From contig NZ_QQAV01000015.1 in assembly GCF_003350475.1 (NCBI RefSeq), positions 62,001-126,000 of the forward strand: DNA of 64,000 bases, given 5' to 3'. Positions 56,487-64,000 of this stretch are shown here, piece after piece (the stretch's first letter is position 1; the number at the start of each line of letters is the position of its first letter). The notes beneath the pieces were generated by a model. The model ran no database searches. It was not told where the DNA came from and saw only the letters and a list, made by a program, of their open reading frames with translations. Source of the DNA: Pseudacidovorax intermedius. GTDB lineage: Bacteria; Pseudomonadota; Gammaproteobacteria; Burkholderiales; Burkholderiaceae_C. A program made the position numbers and the translations under genes.

Positions 56487-57250
56487 TGCAGCGACTGCAG
56501 CACCTCGTGCGCCCGGCGGCCCTTGCGGCCGCTTTTCTGTGCGTGTCTGCGGCGTCCCACGCGGCGCTGTTCGAGGATGACGAGGCGCGCCGCGCCATCC
56601 TCGACCTGCGCCAGCGTGTCGAAACCGTGCGCCAGCAGTCCGAGAACACCACGCAGCGCCTGGCCGATGAAAACGGCCAGCTGCGTCGCAGCCTTGTCGA
56701 CCTGCAACAGCAGATCGACAACCTGCGCGGCGACCTGGCGCGCATGACGGGCCAGAACGAGCAGCTCACCCGCACGCTGACCGAGCTGCAACAGCGCCAG
56801 ACCACCATCGACGACCGCCTGAAGCAGAACGAGCCGCAGCAGGTGTCGGTGGACGGCAAGGAGTTCATGGCCGATCCGCGCGAGAAGGCCGACTTCGAAG
56901 CCGCCTTGGGCGTCTTTCGCTCCGGACAGTTCGCCCAGGCGCAGACCGCCTTTGCCGACTTCGTGAAGCGCTATCCGCGCAGCGGCTACAACCCGTCCGC
57001 GCTGTTCTGGCTGGGCAACGCGCAGTACGCCACCCGCAACTACACCGAGGCCGTCGCCAACTTCCGCTCCATGCTCTCGCTGGCACCGGACCATGCCAAG
57101 GCCCCGGAGGCCGTGCTGTCCATCGCCAATTGCCAGATCGAGCTGAAGGACACGCGCGCTGCTCGTCGCACGCTGGAAGACCTGGTCAAGGCCTATCCGC
57201 AGTCGGAAGCAGCCACGGCAGCACGCGAGCGCCTGTCGCGCCTGCGTTGA
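56486..57250 (+). CDS. cpoB: Cell division coordinator CpoB (YbgF)
   Basis: A 254-residue periplasmic protein: signal peptide ending near SHAALF, an N-terminal coiled coil at about 30-120 (RQRVETVRQQSENTTQRLADENGQL in pieces), and C-terminal TPR-type repeats (FRSGQFAQAQTAFADFVKRYPRSG, YTEAVANFRSMLS). CpoB couples peptidoglycan synthesis by PBP1B to the Tol motor. The start overlaps the pal stop by one base (TGATG). Confidence 0.94.
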   Translation: MQRLQHLVRPAALAAAFLCVSAASHAALFEDDEARRAILDLRQRVETVRQQSENTTQRLADENGQLRRSLVDLQQQIDNLRGDLARMTGQNEQLTRTLTELQQRQTTIDDRLKQNEPQQVSVDGKEFMADPREKADFEAALGVFRSGQFAQAQTAFADFVKRYPRSGYNPSALFWLGNAQYATRNYTEAVANFRSMLSLAPDHAKAPEAVLSIANCQIELKDTRAARRTLEDLVKAYPQSEAATAARERLSRLR

Positions 57251-57281
57251 GCGCGGTCGTGACTCCGCCGCCGTCCCTGAC

Positions 57282-57286
57282 GGAGG
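57282..57286 (+). promoter_or_regulatory. Ribosome binding site fixing the tcdA start
   Basis: GGAGG five nucleotides before ATG 57292. The in-frame GTG at 57259 lacks such a site and would add an unstructured N-terminus. Confidence 0.65.
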
Positions 57287-57291
57287 ACGCC

Positions 57292-58089
57292 ATGCTGCCG
57301 GAGCCGGACATTGCCCGGCGCTTTGGCGGCATGGAGCGGCTCTACGGCGTCCAGGGCGCCGCGGCGGTGCGCCAGGCCCATGTGGTGGTGGTTGGCATCG
57401 GCGGCGTCGGCTCCTGGGCGGCCGAGGCGCTCGCCCGAAGCGGCGTCGGTGCGCTGACGCTCATCGACATGGACCATGTGGCCGAGTCCAACATCAACCG
57501 GCAGATCCATGCGCTCGACGACACCGTGGGTCAAGCCAAGGTTCTGGCCATGCAGGAGCGCATCCGCCACATCCATCCGCAATGCCGTTTGGCGCCCGTG
57601 GATGAGTTCGTGACGGCTGACAACTGGGTGCCACTGATCGAGCAGGCCGAGCAGGCGCTGGGCCCCGTCACGGCCGTGCTGGACGCCTGCGACCAGATGT
57701 CTGCCAAGACAACCATGGCGGCCTGGGCCCTGGCCCAAGGCCGGCGGGTGTCGTTCATCACCGTCGGCGCGGCGGGCGGCAAGCGGCATGCGCAGCGCGT
57801 CGAGGTCGAGGACCTTGCCCTCGCCACCCACGATCCGCTGATGGCGCAGTTGCGGCAGCGCCTGCGCAAGCACCACGGCGCGCGGCGAGATGGCAAATCG
57901 ATCGGCCTGACCTGTGTCTTCAGCCGCGAGCCGGTGGCGCCGCCGGATGCATCTTGCGCGATTGAGGGCGACGGCTCGCTCAACTGCCACGGCTACGGCT
58001 CGATGGTCAGCGTCACCGCCACCTTCGGTCTGTGCGCAGCAGGATGGCTGATCGACAGGATTTCACAGAAATCCACGCTATACTCATAG
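57292..58089 (+). CDS. tcdA: tRNA threonylcarbamoyladenosine dehydratase TcdA
   Basis: A 265-residue ThiF/MoeB/E1-like ATP-dependent enzyme that cyclises t6A37 in tRNAs reading ANN codons. The nucleotide-binding loop is VVVGIGGVGSWAAEALARSGVG, followed by LIDMDHVAESNINRQI and ACDQMSAKT with the Arg/Asp ATP-binding set. It lacks the CxxC zinc pairs of MoeB/ThiF, as TcdA does. The C-terminal membrane-associated helix (ATFGLCAAGWLIDRI) is typical. It directly precedes tRNA-Lys, whose anticodon (TTT) reads ANN codons, a substrate match that may be coincidental. Confidence 0.92.
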   Translation: MLPEPDIARRFGGMERLYGVQGAAAVRQAHVVVVGIGGVGSWAAEALARSGVGALTLIDMDHVAESNINRQIHALDDTVGQAKVLAMQERIRHIHPQCRLAPVDEFVTADNWVPLIEQAEQALGPVTAVLDACDQMSAKTTMAAWALAQGRRVSFITVGAAGGKRHAQRVEVEDLALATHDPLMAQLRQRLRKHHGARRDGKSIGLTCVFSREPVAPPDASCAIEGDGSLNCHGYGSMVSVTATFGLCAAGWLIDRISQKSTLYS

Positions 58090-58127
58090 GCTTTGCTGCA
58101 CATCGCACAGCAGTGCGGACGTGAAGC

Positions 58128-58203
58128 GGGACGTTAGCTCAGTTGGTAGAGCAGCGGACTTTTAATCCGTTGGTCGCAGGTTCGAATCCTGCACGTCCTA
58201 CCA
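58128..58203 (+). tRNA. tRNA-Lys (TTT)
   Basis: A 76-nt cloverleaf, GGGACGTTAGCTCAGTTGG to CACGTCCTACCA, with the CCA encoded. The anticodon loop CTTTTAA gives TTT. The acceptor stem has a G-T pair at 1-72. The tRNA marks the left edge of a segment with foreign features, as expected of an integration site, although no duplicated 3' end was found downstream. Confidence 0.96.
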
Positions 58204-58243
58204 GTTATTTTTTGCTTGTGAGTCAAGGACTTAGAGCGAACAC

Positions 58244-58269
58244 AAGGCCCGCCATGTGCGGGCCTTTTT
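58244..58269 (+). terminator. Intrinsic terminator after tRNA-Lys
   Basis: AAGGCCCGC, loop CATGT, GCGGGCCTT followed by TTT: a 9-bp GC-rich stem with a T-run on the plus strand. It ends transcription from tcdA and tRNA-Lys and probably insulates the convergent minus-strand genes beyond it. Confidence 0.85.
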
Positions 58270-58337
58270 GTTGTCTAGTTTCCGCGTGTAGGCTCAGGTG
58301 TAGGCACCGCCCAAGCTCCGCCGGAGGGTGTCGCGAG

Positions 58338-58943
58338 TTACGGCTTTGCTGGCTCTGCGGCAGATGCGGCAGGTTGCTGAGGTTGCGCCGAGATGGCCCT
58401 TATGTCGAGGGGAAGGGGTCGGCTTCCCTCAAGAACCTCGCGCACCATGCGGCGAATCGCGAGTTGTTCCTGTTCGTTGTCGTCATAGGCGCGTGGCAGG
58501 TATGCCCCGCCGCGAAGTTCTGCGCGATCGAATTCGTAATTGGTTGCTGCAGCCAGTGCGACGATCAAGTTGAGAAAAAGCTCCTCGCCACGGGCCCCCC
58601 ATTGTTCTATCTCTTTTTGAGACAAGGGACGACCGTCGCCGTAGATGTTAAGGTGCGTGTGATATTCTTTCCACGCATTCATTACGGCTTGCTCACTTTT
58701 GCTCCTTTTCGGGGGGGCAGAGGGTCGAACAGTGCCGTAAAAGTCTATCGCAATCGAATTTAGCGCTCGTACGTGATCGGGGGATATCCTGGCATTTCTC
58801 GTAGCCATCAAGGTACGAAAAATCTCCGCCTTTTTTCCTTCAATATCACGCCTCTTTTCCAAGAATTTCTGCGCCTGCACCGCAGCAATGGGGCCAACAA
58901 ATGTGGCAAATATAATTGCGATATCATTCCATCCGATTGCCAT
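58338..58943 (-). CDS. Hypothetical membrane-anchored protein, DUF6680-like
   Basis: A 201-residue protein with one N-terminal transmembrane helix (DIAIIFATFVGPIAAVQ), a basic segment (KFLEKRRDIEGKK), and a helical soluble domain (AEIFRTLMATRNARISPDHVRALN in pieces, IDFYG, WKEYHTHL, GEELFLNLIVALA). I recall this as a DUF6680-type family, without known function; that naming is uncertain. The ATG at 58943 has CAGGAGAG upstream. Its DNA is visibly richer in A/T than the window average, suggesting transfer. It lies between tRNA-Lys and an IS element and may be cargo of a decayed prophage. Confidence 0.65.
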   Translation of the reverse strand: MAIGWNDIAIIFATFVGPIAAVQAQKFLEKRRDIEGKKAEIFRTLMATRNARISPDHVRALNSIAIDFYGTVRPSAPPKRSKSEQAVMNAWKEYHTHLNIYGDGRPLSQKEIEQWGARGEELFLNLIVALAAATNYEFDRAELRGGAYLPRAYDDNEQEQLAIRRMVREVLEGSRPLPLDIRAISAQPQQPAASAAEPAKP

Positions 58944-59017
58944 GGTGCACTCTCCTGCCTGAACAATGTATCTCAGTTGTTAAGGTTAAGGCTAGAGGGA
59001 TGCCCGATCACGCGGTC

Positions 59018-59386
59018 TCAGAGAGGCTTCCCTAACTCATCTAACTCCAGCTGAGCGCAGTCGGCTGCGGCGGCAAGTGCCTCGTCCAGCGCTACCCGGG
59101 CCTTGCCCGCCAGCGTGTCGGAGATGAATTTCCCGAGCTTTTGAATGTAGGGCTCATCGGCGCGCGGAACGAGCCGGCAAAAGATATCCAATTCCATAAA
59201 TTGGATCGCGTCCGTGATTTCGCGAGCTTCGGGGCGGTGCTGAAGGCAGTAGGTTTGAAAGTTCACGAGCCGCACTGTGCCCGTCGGGCGATCGCTTGGA
59301 AAGCCAATCCCGAGTAGGCTTTGTGCGAAATCATTGCGCAAATGCGCACGGGCGCATTGCGCAATTGATAAATCAACAACGTGCAC
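59018..59386 (-). CDS. Hypothetical protein next to the IS element
   Basis: At least 122 residues, with no motif I recognise (TGTVRLVNFQTYCLQHRPEAREITDAI in pieces, FCRLVPRADEPY, VALDEALAAAADCAQ). The only standard start is GTG at 59386, with no clear ribosome site. The frame stays open to 59463, where a CTG at 59437 has AAGGAG 8 nt upstream (59446-59451). Before the IS insertion this site lay just after the stop of a phage tail gene, so the protein may have been a prophage gene translated from that site. AT-richer than the surrounding genome. Confidence 0.5.
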   Translation of the reverse strand: MHVVDLSIAQCARAHLRNDFAQSLLGIGFPSDRPTGTVRLVNFQTYCLQHRPEAREITDAIQFMELDIFCRLVPRADEPYIQKLGKFISDTLAGKARVALDEALAAAADCAQLELDELGKPL

Positions 59387-59462
59387 CGAATGCTCAGGCG
59401 AATTTAATCGTTCAGCATTTGCGCAATTCGCTTCCAGAAAATAATCTCCTTGACAGCAGCGT

Positions 59463-59468
59463 CAAATA
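59463..59468. repeat. Target-site duplication, left copy (CAAATA)
   Basis: CAAATA adjoins the left IS end; the same hexamer is present at 61085-61090 next to the right end, as a direct repeat created by insertion. Confidence 0.75.
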
Positions 59469-59484
59469 GTCGGCCCTGCAAAAT
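59469..59484. repeat. IS terminal inverted repeat, left
   Basis: GTCGGCCCTGCAAAAT; matches the inward reading of the right end at 15 of 16 positions. The transposase stop codon lies directly beside it. Confidence 0.85.
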
Positions 59485-60971
59485 TCAAAGGGCCGCACAG
59501 CCGGCGCGAAAGGCCCTGGCTTTGCCCACGCCCGAGGCCACTGCAAGCAAGTGAAGGAGCATGACGAGCGCGGCAAACAAGGGCACGACAAGACCCCCGA
59601 GGGCCAGGCGCACGATGGCGCGCAGCAGCCATCGGATGTTGTAGCCCGCCGCGCACAGCACCGCGTGCAGCGCATCGCCCGTGGCCCCTTGCAGCCAGCA
59701 CCGCTCCATCCCGTTGTCCTGCTTCAGATGCCCGATGGCCGGCTCCACCGCCTGGCGTCGAGCGAGCCAGTGCCGCTGCAGCGCCGTCAGGCTTTTGAAC
59801 TTGCCGCGGTGAATGATCTGAACGCCTGGGTTGTGCGCATCCACACCCCGAAAGCCCAGGTCCACGACCACCTGTTTGAGCCTGGCACCCGTGTCCTCGG
59901 TCAGGATGCGCACCTGCTGCAGTTGCTCGGCCAGCAGGTGGCCGTCATACGGGTTGCCGGTGAAGCTGCGTGCGCCCACCATCAGGCCTTGCCGGTGCGT
60001 GACGGCCACGCCCACCTTCACGCCGAACTCGTAGGGCTTGCGGGCCTTTCCCTTGCCGATGCACTCCACCTCCGGGGCGTGCAGGGCATAGAGCTTGTCC
60101 TTGTCCTTCGGGCGCTGGCGGCGCATGCGCTCGGCGCGCTGCATCAGCGTCTGCAGATTCGACAGGGCCGCTGCGCTGGCTTCATGGCGGGCCTCACCGA
60201 TCTTGCGCTGCACCTCGCGCAGCACGATGCCCAGGATCGTGCGCTGGCGTTTGAGCACCTTGCGCAGGCGCTTGAACTGCCGGGCGTGGGCGTAGCCGCC
60301 AGCACGCCGGCGCAGTGTCTTGGCTTCCTTGACGAAGGTCTGCTTCAAGGCGATGCCCGCACGCTTGGCTGCGGCCACCACTTTGTGGCGCGCGATCTCC
60401 AGCAGGCGCGAATCCACCGGGTGGGCGATGGCCTTCTCCTGCACCGTGGTGTCCACGATCACCCGCTCGAACTCGGCGGGCCGGACCGCCTTGGAGGACA
60501 CGGCCGTGTCGATGGTGGCCTTGAGCAGTTCCTCCACGCCCACCTCGCCGATGGCGGTGCGAAAGCGTCCGATCTGCGTGGCATCGCAGGGCAGGGCAGG
60601 CGCGGCTCGTAGTGGGTCATGCCGCTGAAGAACTGCCACACGACGTTCTCGGCCCAGCGCTGGACCAGCTCCTCGTCGCTGAGCTTGAAGGTGTGCTTCA
60701 GGTACAGCAGGCTGGCCATGAGGCGGATGGGAAGGCGCGGGCGCCCTGCGGCGGCGACGCCGGCACCGGCGATTTGCAGCGAGGGGCCGAAGAGATCGTC
60801 TTGTTCGAGTTGCCGGCCTGGGCGAGCGCGACGTGTGAAGTAAGGCATCAAGGCCGCTTCGATCTGTGCCCAGGGCAGGCGGCTGGCCAGCACCGCCAGC
60901 GGGTGGCGAAGGTCGATCATGTCGGCCAGGCGGGGGCGGAAGAAGTCGGGCGTGTCGCTGCGCTCGGCCAT
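59485..60971 (-). pseudogene. IS5-family transposase, disrupted by a 5-bp duplication
   Basis: The N-terminal part (MAERSDTPDFFRPRLADMID to MTHYEPRLPC, about 125 residues) is in one frame and the rest (DATQIGRFRTAIGEVGVEEL onward) in another. GCAGG is present three times in a row at 60586-60600, where two copies would keep the frame. The DDE catalytic residues lie in IVDTTVQEKAI, VVDLGFRGVDA and AVEPAIGHLKQ. Before the shift the protein would have had about 493 residues, so the fault is recent. It cannot now make full-length transposase unless a slippage event restores the frame. Confidence 0.88.
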
Positions 60972-61068
60972 GCAAATCCCTCAGAAATCAGCTGCCTGTA
61001 CAACGATTCCTGGGGGATTCGGTGCACCGCAAGCCCCAAGGAATCCAGCATCCATGCGGGGTGGCGGG

Positions 61069-61084
61069 ATTTTGCAGGGGCGAC
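61069..61084. repeat. IS terminal inverted repeat, right
   Basis: ATTTTGCAGGGGCGAC on the plus strand is the inverse of the left end with one mismatch. Confidence 0.85.
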
Positions 61085-61090
61085 CAAATA
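61085..61090. repeat. Target-site duplication, right copy (CAAATA)
   Basis: Direct repeat of 59463-59468. Joining the flanks without the IS restores ATT TGA at the end of the phage gene on the minus strand. Confidence 0.75.
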
Positions 61091-61634
61091 GACGCTACCC
61101 GACGCGCCGAGCCGAGCCGGGAAAGCAACTTGGAGAGGTTCTCCGCATCGTTCGCCGTTGCCGCATTGACGGCGCCCGTGGTGCCATCGGGCAGTGTGAT
61201 GCTGACCATGTACGTGGTGCTGCCGCCGCTGGCGGCTGGTGCGGCGGGCGTGGTGCTGTTGCCCGGGTCGAACATGTAGGCCCGCACTTCTGCCTCGATG
61301 AGGCCCAGCAGCTCGCGCCGCGCGTAGCGCACAGTCGGACTCCCGGCGCGGCGCCAGTCCACGCTGTCGCGCAGGCCGTACTGGTGGACGCGGGCGATGC
61401 GCGCGGCCCGCGGGTCGATGGCGACCGTGGCGCGGTCGGCGGTGGCGGATTTCTTGAGGTAGCGGGGGGCGCAGCCGCTCGAACATGCCGCGGCGAATGG
61501 TCCCCTTTGCGCCGGCGGATGGTGCGGACCTTGTGCGCTTCGTAGGCGCTGCCGTCCGGGTTGGGCTGGGCGGCGATGCGTGCGGCCTGGCTCTGGCGCA
61601 GCGTCATGCTGAGCTGGGCCAGAAGCCGACGGAG
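61085..61634 (-). pseudogene. P2-type phage tail completion protein (GpS-like) remnant
   Basis: Read in three successive frames, the minus strand gives a protein like the phage virion morphogenesis or GpS family: TLRQSQAARIAAQPNPDGSAY, then TIRRGMFERLR, then RYLKKSATADRATVAI, ARIARVHQYGLRDSVDW, RYARRELLGL. One frameshift lies in a GGGG run (61502-61505) and another in a C6 run (61464-61469). The 5' part before about 61634 is missing or unrecognisable. A C-terminal extension (GGSTTYMVSITLPDGTTGAVNA) is intact. The IS split its TGA stop, so the frame now runs into the IS for about 32 codons. Confidence 0.75.
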
Positions 61635-61705
61635 GGCCACTGGGTGATTTCGTCGAACACGGTGAGGGAGCACCCGTCCCCCGCGCGACGACGCAGTCAG
61701 CGCTC

Positions 61706-62518
61706 CTATCGCCCCGACGCCAACTCGATCATCTCCGTCGTCATCTGCTCCTGCCGCGCTTGCCGGTAGGCGGCCTCGACCTCGTTCCTGCGGCGCTGCA
61801 GGTTGCTGCGGGCCTGGGCCATGGCCTGCATGCGGGCGGCGGCCTCGGCCTCCAGGCCGCGCATCAGGGCACGCGCCACGGCGGCGAAGAGCGCTTCCTG
61901 CAGCAGCGAGGTCATCAGCACGGCCGGGGCCAGGGTCATCAGAGGTGGTTCCATGCCTTGCGCCGGGGCCACGGGTTCGGGCGGGAAGAGTCGCACCACC
62001 GTCGGCGCGTGGCCGGCTCCGGGCAGGCCGGCGATGGCATGGATGGGCCCTGGGTGCTCGACGGCCTGCGCCAGCAGGGCAGCGGTCACCTCGCTGGCCA
62101 GGGCGGGAATTGCCGCCGGATGTCCGGGCAGGTCCGCAGACCACAGCGGCCGTCGTCCACGGTCGAGGAGTGCCTGCACGGTCCGGCGGCCCACCACCAG
62201 CAGACCCGTGTCCGGTGCCAGCCCCTGCAGCGTTGCCGCGGCCACCCGCTGCGGATAGGCGCCCGCAAAGCCCTGCGACGCGCCGATCACCAGCAGCAGG
62301 CCCGGCCCAGCCGGCGCCGTGGCCGTGGCCGTCACCTGCGACGCCGCCAGGCGCGCCAGGGCGCGGCGCGTCGTGAGCGCATGGGCCTCGATGGCGGGCA
62401 GCGCACTGCGAGCGGCGGCCGACTGTCCCGAGGCGATGGCGCGCAGGGCGCCCACCACTTCGTCGATCTGGTCCAGGCCGGCTAGGCGCCGTCGCAGGTC
62501 CTCGGGACGCGCGGTCAT
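61706..62518 (-). CDS. atpG: F-type ATPase gamma subunit, N-ATPase variant
   Basis: A 270-residue gamma-like subunit. The N-terminal helix ([26 protein letters not shown] in pieces), the Rossmann-like core ([25 protein letters not shown]) and the C-terminal helix ([28 protein letters not shown] in pieces) all fit. The start overlaps the alpha gene stop (ATGA). In ordinary F-type operons gamma is followed by beta and epsilon; here gamma is the last gene, as in the N-ATPase operons, whose order is beta-epsilon-Q-R-a-c-b-alpha-gamma. The gene ends about 70 nt before the decayed prophage segment. Confidence 0.85.
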   Translation of the reverse strand: MTARPEDLRRRLAGLDQIDEVVGALRAIASGQSAAARSALPAIEAHALTTRRALARLAASQVTATATAPAGPGLLLVIGASQGFAGAYPQRVAAATLQGLAPDTGLLVVGRRTVQALLDRGRRPLWSADLPGHPAAIPALASEVTAALLAQAVEHPGPIHAIAGLPGAGHAPTVVRLFPPEPVAPAQGMEPPLMTLAPAVLMTSLLQEALFAAVARALMRGLEAEAAARMQAMAQARSNLQRRRNEVEAAYRQARQEQMTTEMIELASGR

Positions 62519-64000
62519 TGCAGGGCCTGTTGCACCAGTTCGACGAGCAGCGCGCGCGTGGCGGCATCGAGCGCGTCGGGTTGCGCGCGCAGGGCCTGCA
62601 GCCGGGGTTCCGCCTCCACGCGGGCGGGGAGGGCGGCCTTGAGCGCGGGCAGCCGCGCCGGCTCCACCGCGTCAAGCACGCCGGCGTCCAGGGCCGCCAG
62701 CAGGGCGATCTGCACCACCACCGGCAAGGGCGCGAAGCGGTCCTGCGCCAGGAGTGCCGCAATGCGTTCGCCGCGCACCATGCGGCCCTTCATGGCCTCG
62801 TCGCCGAAGCCGCCGAAGCGCGCGAACATCTTCATCTCCAGGTACTGGGCGTAGTCCAGGCGCAGCCGCCCTGCCACGGCCTTGAGGGCGCCCCATTGCG
62901 CCTTGCCGCCGACGCGGCTGACCGACAGGCCGATGTCCACGGCCGGCCGCTGGTTGGCGGCGAAGAGCACTTCCGAGGTCACGATCTGCCCATCGGCGAT
63001 GGAGATCAGGTTGGTGGGGATGTAGGCGGAGAGGTTGCCCGACTCGATTTCTGCGATCGGCAACGCCGTGAGCGAGCCGCCGCCGCGCGCGGCCGAGAGC
63101 TTGGCCGCGCGTTCCAGCAGGCGCGCATGCAGGTAGAAGATGTCGCCCGGGTAGGCCTCGCGGCCCGGCGGCTGGTGCGAGAGCAGGGCCAGCTCGCGGT
63201 GGGTGGCGGCATGGCGCGTGAGGTCGTCGTAGACGATGAGCACATGCTGGCCGCGGTCGCGGAACCACTCGGCCATGGACGTCGCGGCGAAGGGCGCCAG
63301 CCACTGCAGCCCGGGCTGGGCCGTCGCTTCGGCGACGACGAAGAGCGTGCGCGCCAGCGCGCCGCGCGCCCGCACCGCCTCGATCACGCGCCGCACCGAG
63401 GACATACGCTGGCCGATGGCCACGTAGACCGAGATGACGTCGCCGCCCGCCTGCGCGATCAGGGCGTCGACGGCGATGGAGGTCTTGCCCGTCTGCCGCT
63501 CGCCGATGATCAGCTCGCGCTGGCCCCGGCCGATGGCGAAGAGCGCATCGACCACCAGCAGGCCGGTGGCGACGGGCTCGCTGACGAAGTCGCGGTCGAT
63601 GATGGCCGGCGCCGGCCGCTCGGCGGGCAGGTGCTCGTCGCACGGCGGGGCTGGAAGGCCATCGAGCGGGCGCCCCAGCGGGTCGAGCACCCGGCCCAGC
63701 AGCGCGGGGCCGACCGGCACCGACGCGAGTTCGCCGCTGCGGGTCACGCGCGCCCCGGCGGCGATGCCGTCCATCGGATCGATGAAGGCGACATGGAGCC
63801 GGTCTTCTTCGAGCGTGAGCACGAAGCCGCGGGCGCCGTTGTCGAACAGCACCACCTCGTTGAGCTGCGCGCCGGGCAGGCCGGTCACCGTGGCCAGGCC
63901 ATCGGCGATGGCGCTGACGGTGCCGTGCTCCTCCACGCCGGGGCCGAGCACGGCGGCGTCGATGCGCGACTGCAGTGCGGCCAGTTGCGGGTCAATCGGT
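62515..64000 (-). CDS. atpA: F-type ATPase alpha subunit, N-ATPase variant, 5' end beyond the window
   Basis: At least 494 residues are visible, beginning within [18 protein letters not shown]. Nucleotide-binding and interface motifs are [50 protein letters not shown] in pieces, [21 protein letters not shown] in pieces, and [21 protein letters not shown] in pieces. A GTG at 63951 is internal to the frame and is not taken as the start. The lack of a delta gene between b and alpha cannot be seen here, but the gamma gene directly after it with no beta supports an N-ATPase-type operon. The C-terminus is short and Ala/Leu-rich. Confidence 0.88.
   Translation of the reverse strand, partial: PIDPQLAALQSRIDAAVLGPGVEEHGTVSAIADGLATVTGLPGAQLNEVVLFDNGARGFVLTLEEDRLHVAFIDPMDGIAAGARVTRSGELASVPVGPALLGRVLDPLGRPLDGLPAPPCDEHLPAERPAPAIIDRDFVSEPVATGLLVVDALFAIGRGQRELIIGERQTGKTSIAVDALIAQAGGDVISVYVAIGQRMSSVRRVIEAVRARGALARTLFVVAEATAQPGLQWLAPFAATSMAEWFRDRGQHVLIVYDDLTRHAATHRELALLSHQPPGREAYPGDIFYLHARLLERAAKLSAARGGGSLTALPIAEIESGNLSAYIPTNLISIADGQIVTSEVLFAANQRPAVDIGLSVSRVGGKAQWGALKAVAGRLRLDYAQYLEMKMFARFGGFGDEAMKGRMVRGERIAALLAQDRFAPLPVVVQIALLAALDAGVLDAVEPARLPALKAALPARVEAEPRLQALRAQPDALDAATRALLVELVQQALQ

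Larger units (their letters stand above)
59469..61084 (-). mobile_element. IS5-family insertion sequence, about 1.6 kb
   Basis: A 1616-bp element bounded by imperfect terminal inverted repeats (15 of 16 matching: GTCGGCCCTGCAAAAT at the left, GTCGCCCCTGCAAAAT inward from the right) and flanked by the direct repeat CAAATA. It carries one transposase gene on the minus strand, now frameshifted. It inserted into the stop codon of a prophage tail gene. Which IS5 subgroup it belongs to was not determined. Confidence 0.88.

Noticed and set aside
58204-58337. An attachment-site duplicate or integrase remnant after tRNA-Lys
   Set aside because: GTGTAGGCTCAGGTGTAGG is a short internal repeat, and no copy of the tRNA 3' end (TTCGAATCCTGCACGTCC) was seen at the far end near 61640-61705. 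No integrase motif was found.
59404-59469. Short minus-strand frame beside the IS that ends in WKRIAQMLND, possibly the end of a truncated gene
   Set aside because: When the IS is removed, this frame meets a TAG directly upstream, so it was not the end of a longer gene. The adjacent frame fits better.

Overview
The window is a high-GC, gene-dense stretch of a betaproteobacterial chromosome, most likely Burkholderiales, family Comamonadaceae or a close relative. The evidence is the smc-zipA-ligA block, the yebC-purD-hemF-nadD-rsfS-rlmH-maf-rng block, PhaR and 3-hydroxybutyrate dehydrogenase (PHB metabolism), four Bug-family (TctC-like) periplasmic receptors, and the intergenic repeat related to GTTCGCCCTGAGCTTGTCGA that is common in this group. 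The genus cannot be fixed from the sequence alone.

Layout. 1-6.4 kb is a co-directional catabolic cluster: Bug receptor, arylmalonate decarboxylase homologue, LysR regulator, enolase-superfamily (mandelate racemase-like) enzyme, second Bug receptor and FMN-dependent 2-hydroxy-acid dehydrogenase. 6.4-8.0 kb holds an orphan ParA-like ATPase and a lipoprotein. 8.1-15 kb is smc, zipA and ligA, followed by a Tyr/Pro-rich lipoprotein, a peptide deformylase, DoxX, SerB and a third Bug receptor (to 18.5 kb). An AbrB/PIN toxin-antitoxin pair follows, then mfd facing away from ispD-ispF. 24.4-28.7 kb carries a tannase-family esterase, a fourth Bug receptor, a DUF3237 protein and a divergent LuxR regulator. 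28.7-31.9 kb has an aldo/keto reductase and an OmpR/EnvZ-type two-component system. 32-40 kb is mixed: SIMPL protein, hydroxybutyrate dehydrogenase, hydrolase, RelA, tRNA-Val, PhaR, lipocalin and a GAF protein.

40.1-44.2 kb is a four-gene cassette on the minus strand (flavin halogenase, XanB2-type chorismatase, acyltransferase, glycosyltransferase) resembling part of a xanthomonadin/aryl-polyene pigment pathway, but without the polyketide genes. 44.3-51.2 kb is a plus-strand housekeeping string in which nearly every stop overlaps the next start. Next come a GAF-EAL protein, msbA, tolB-pal-cpoB, tcdA and tRNA-Lys.

From tRNA-Lys (58.1 kb) to about 61.7 kb lies a decayed foreign segment. It has AT-richer hypothetical genes, an IS5-family element with a 6-bp target duplication and a broken transposase, and a frameshifted P2-type tail-completion gene whose stop codon was split by the IS. 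It abuts the 3' end (alpha, gamma) of what looks like an N-ATPase operon, a laterally spread F-type ATPase variant, which runs off the window end.

No CRISPR array or rRNA was seen, and no intergenic stretch longer than about 300 bases is empty apart from the decayed island. The most unusual material is the arylmalonate decarboxylase cluster, the orphan pigment cassette, and the IS/prophage/N-ATPase junction.
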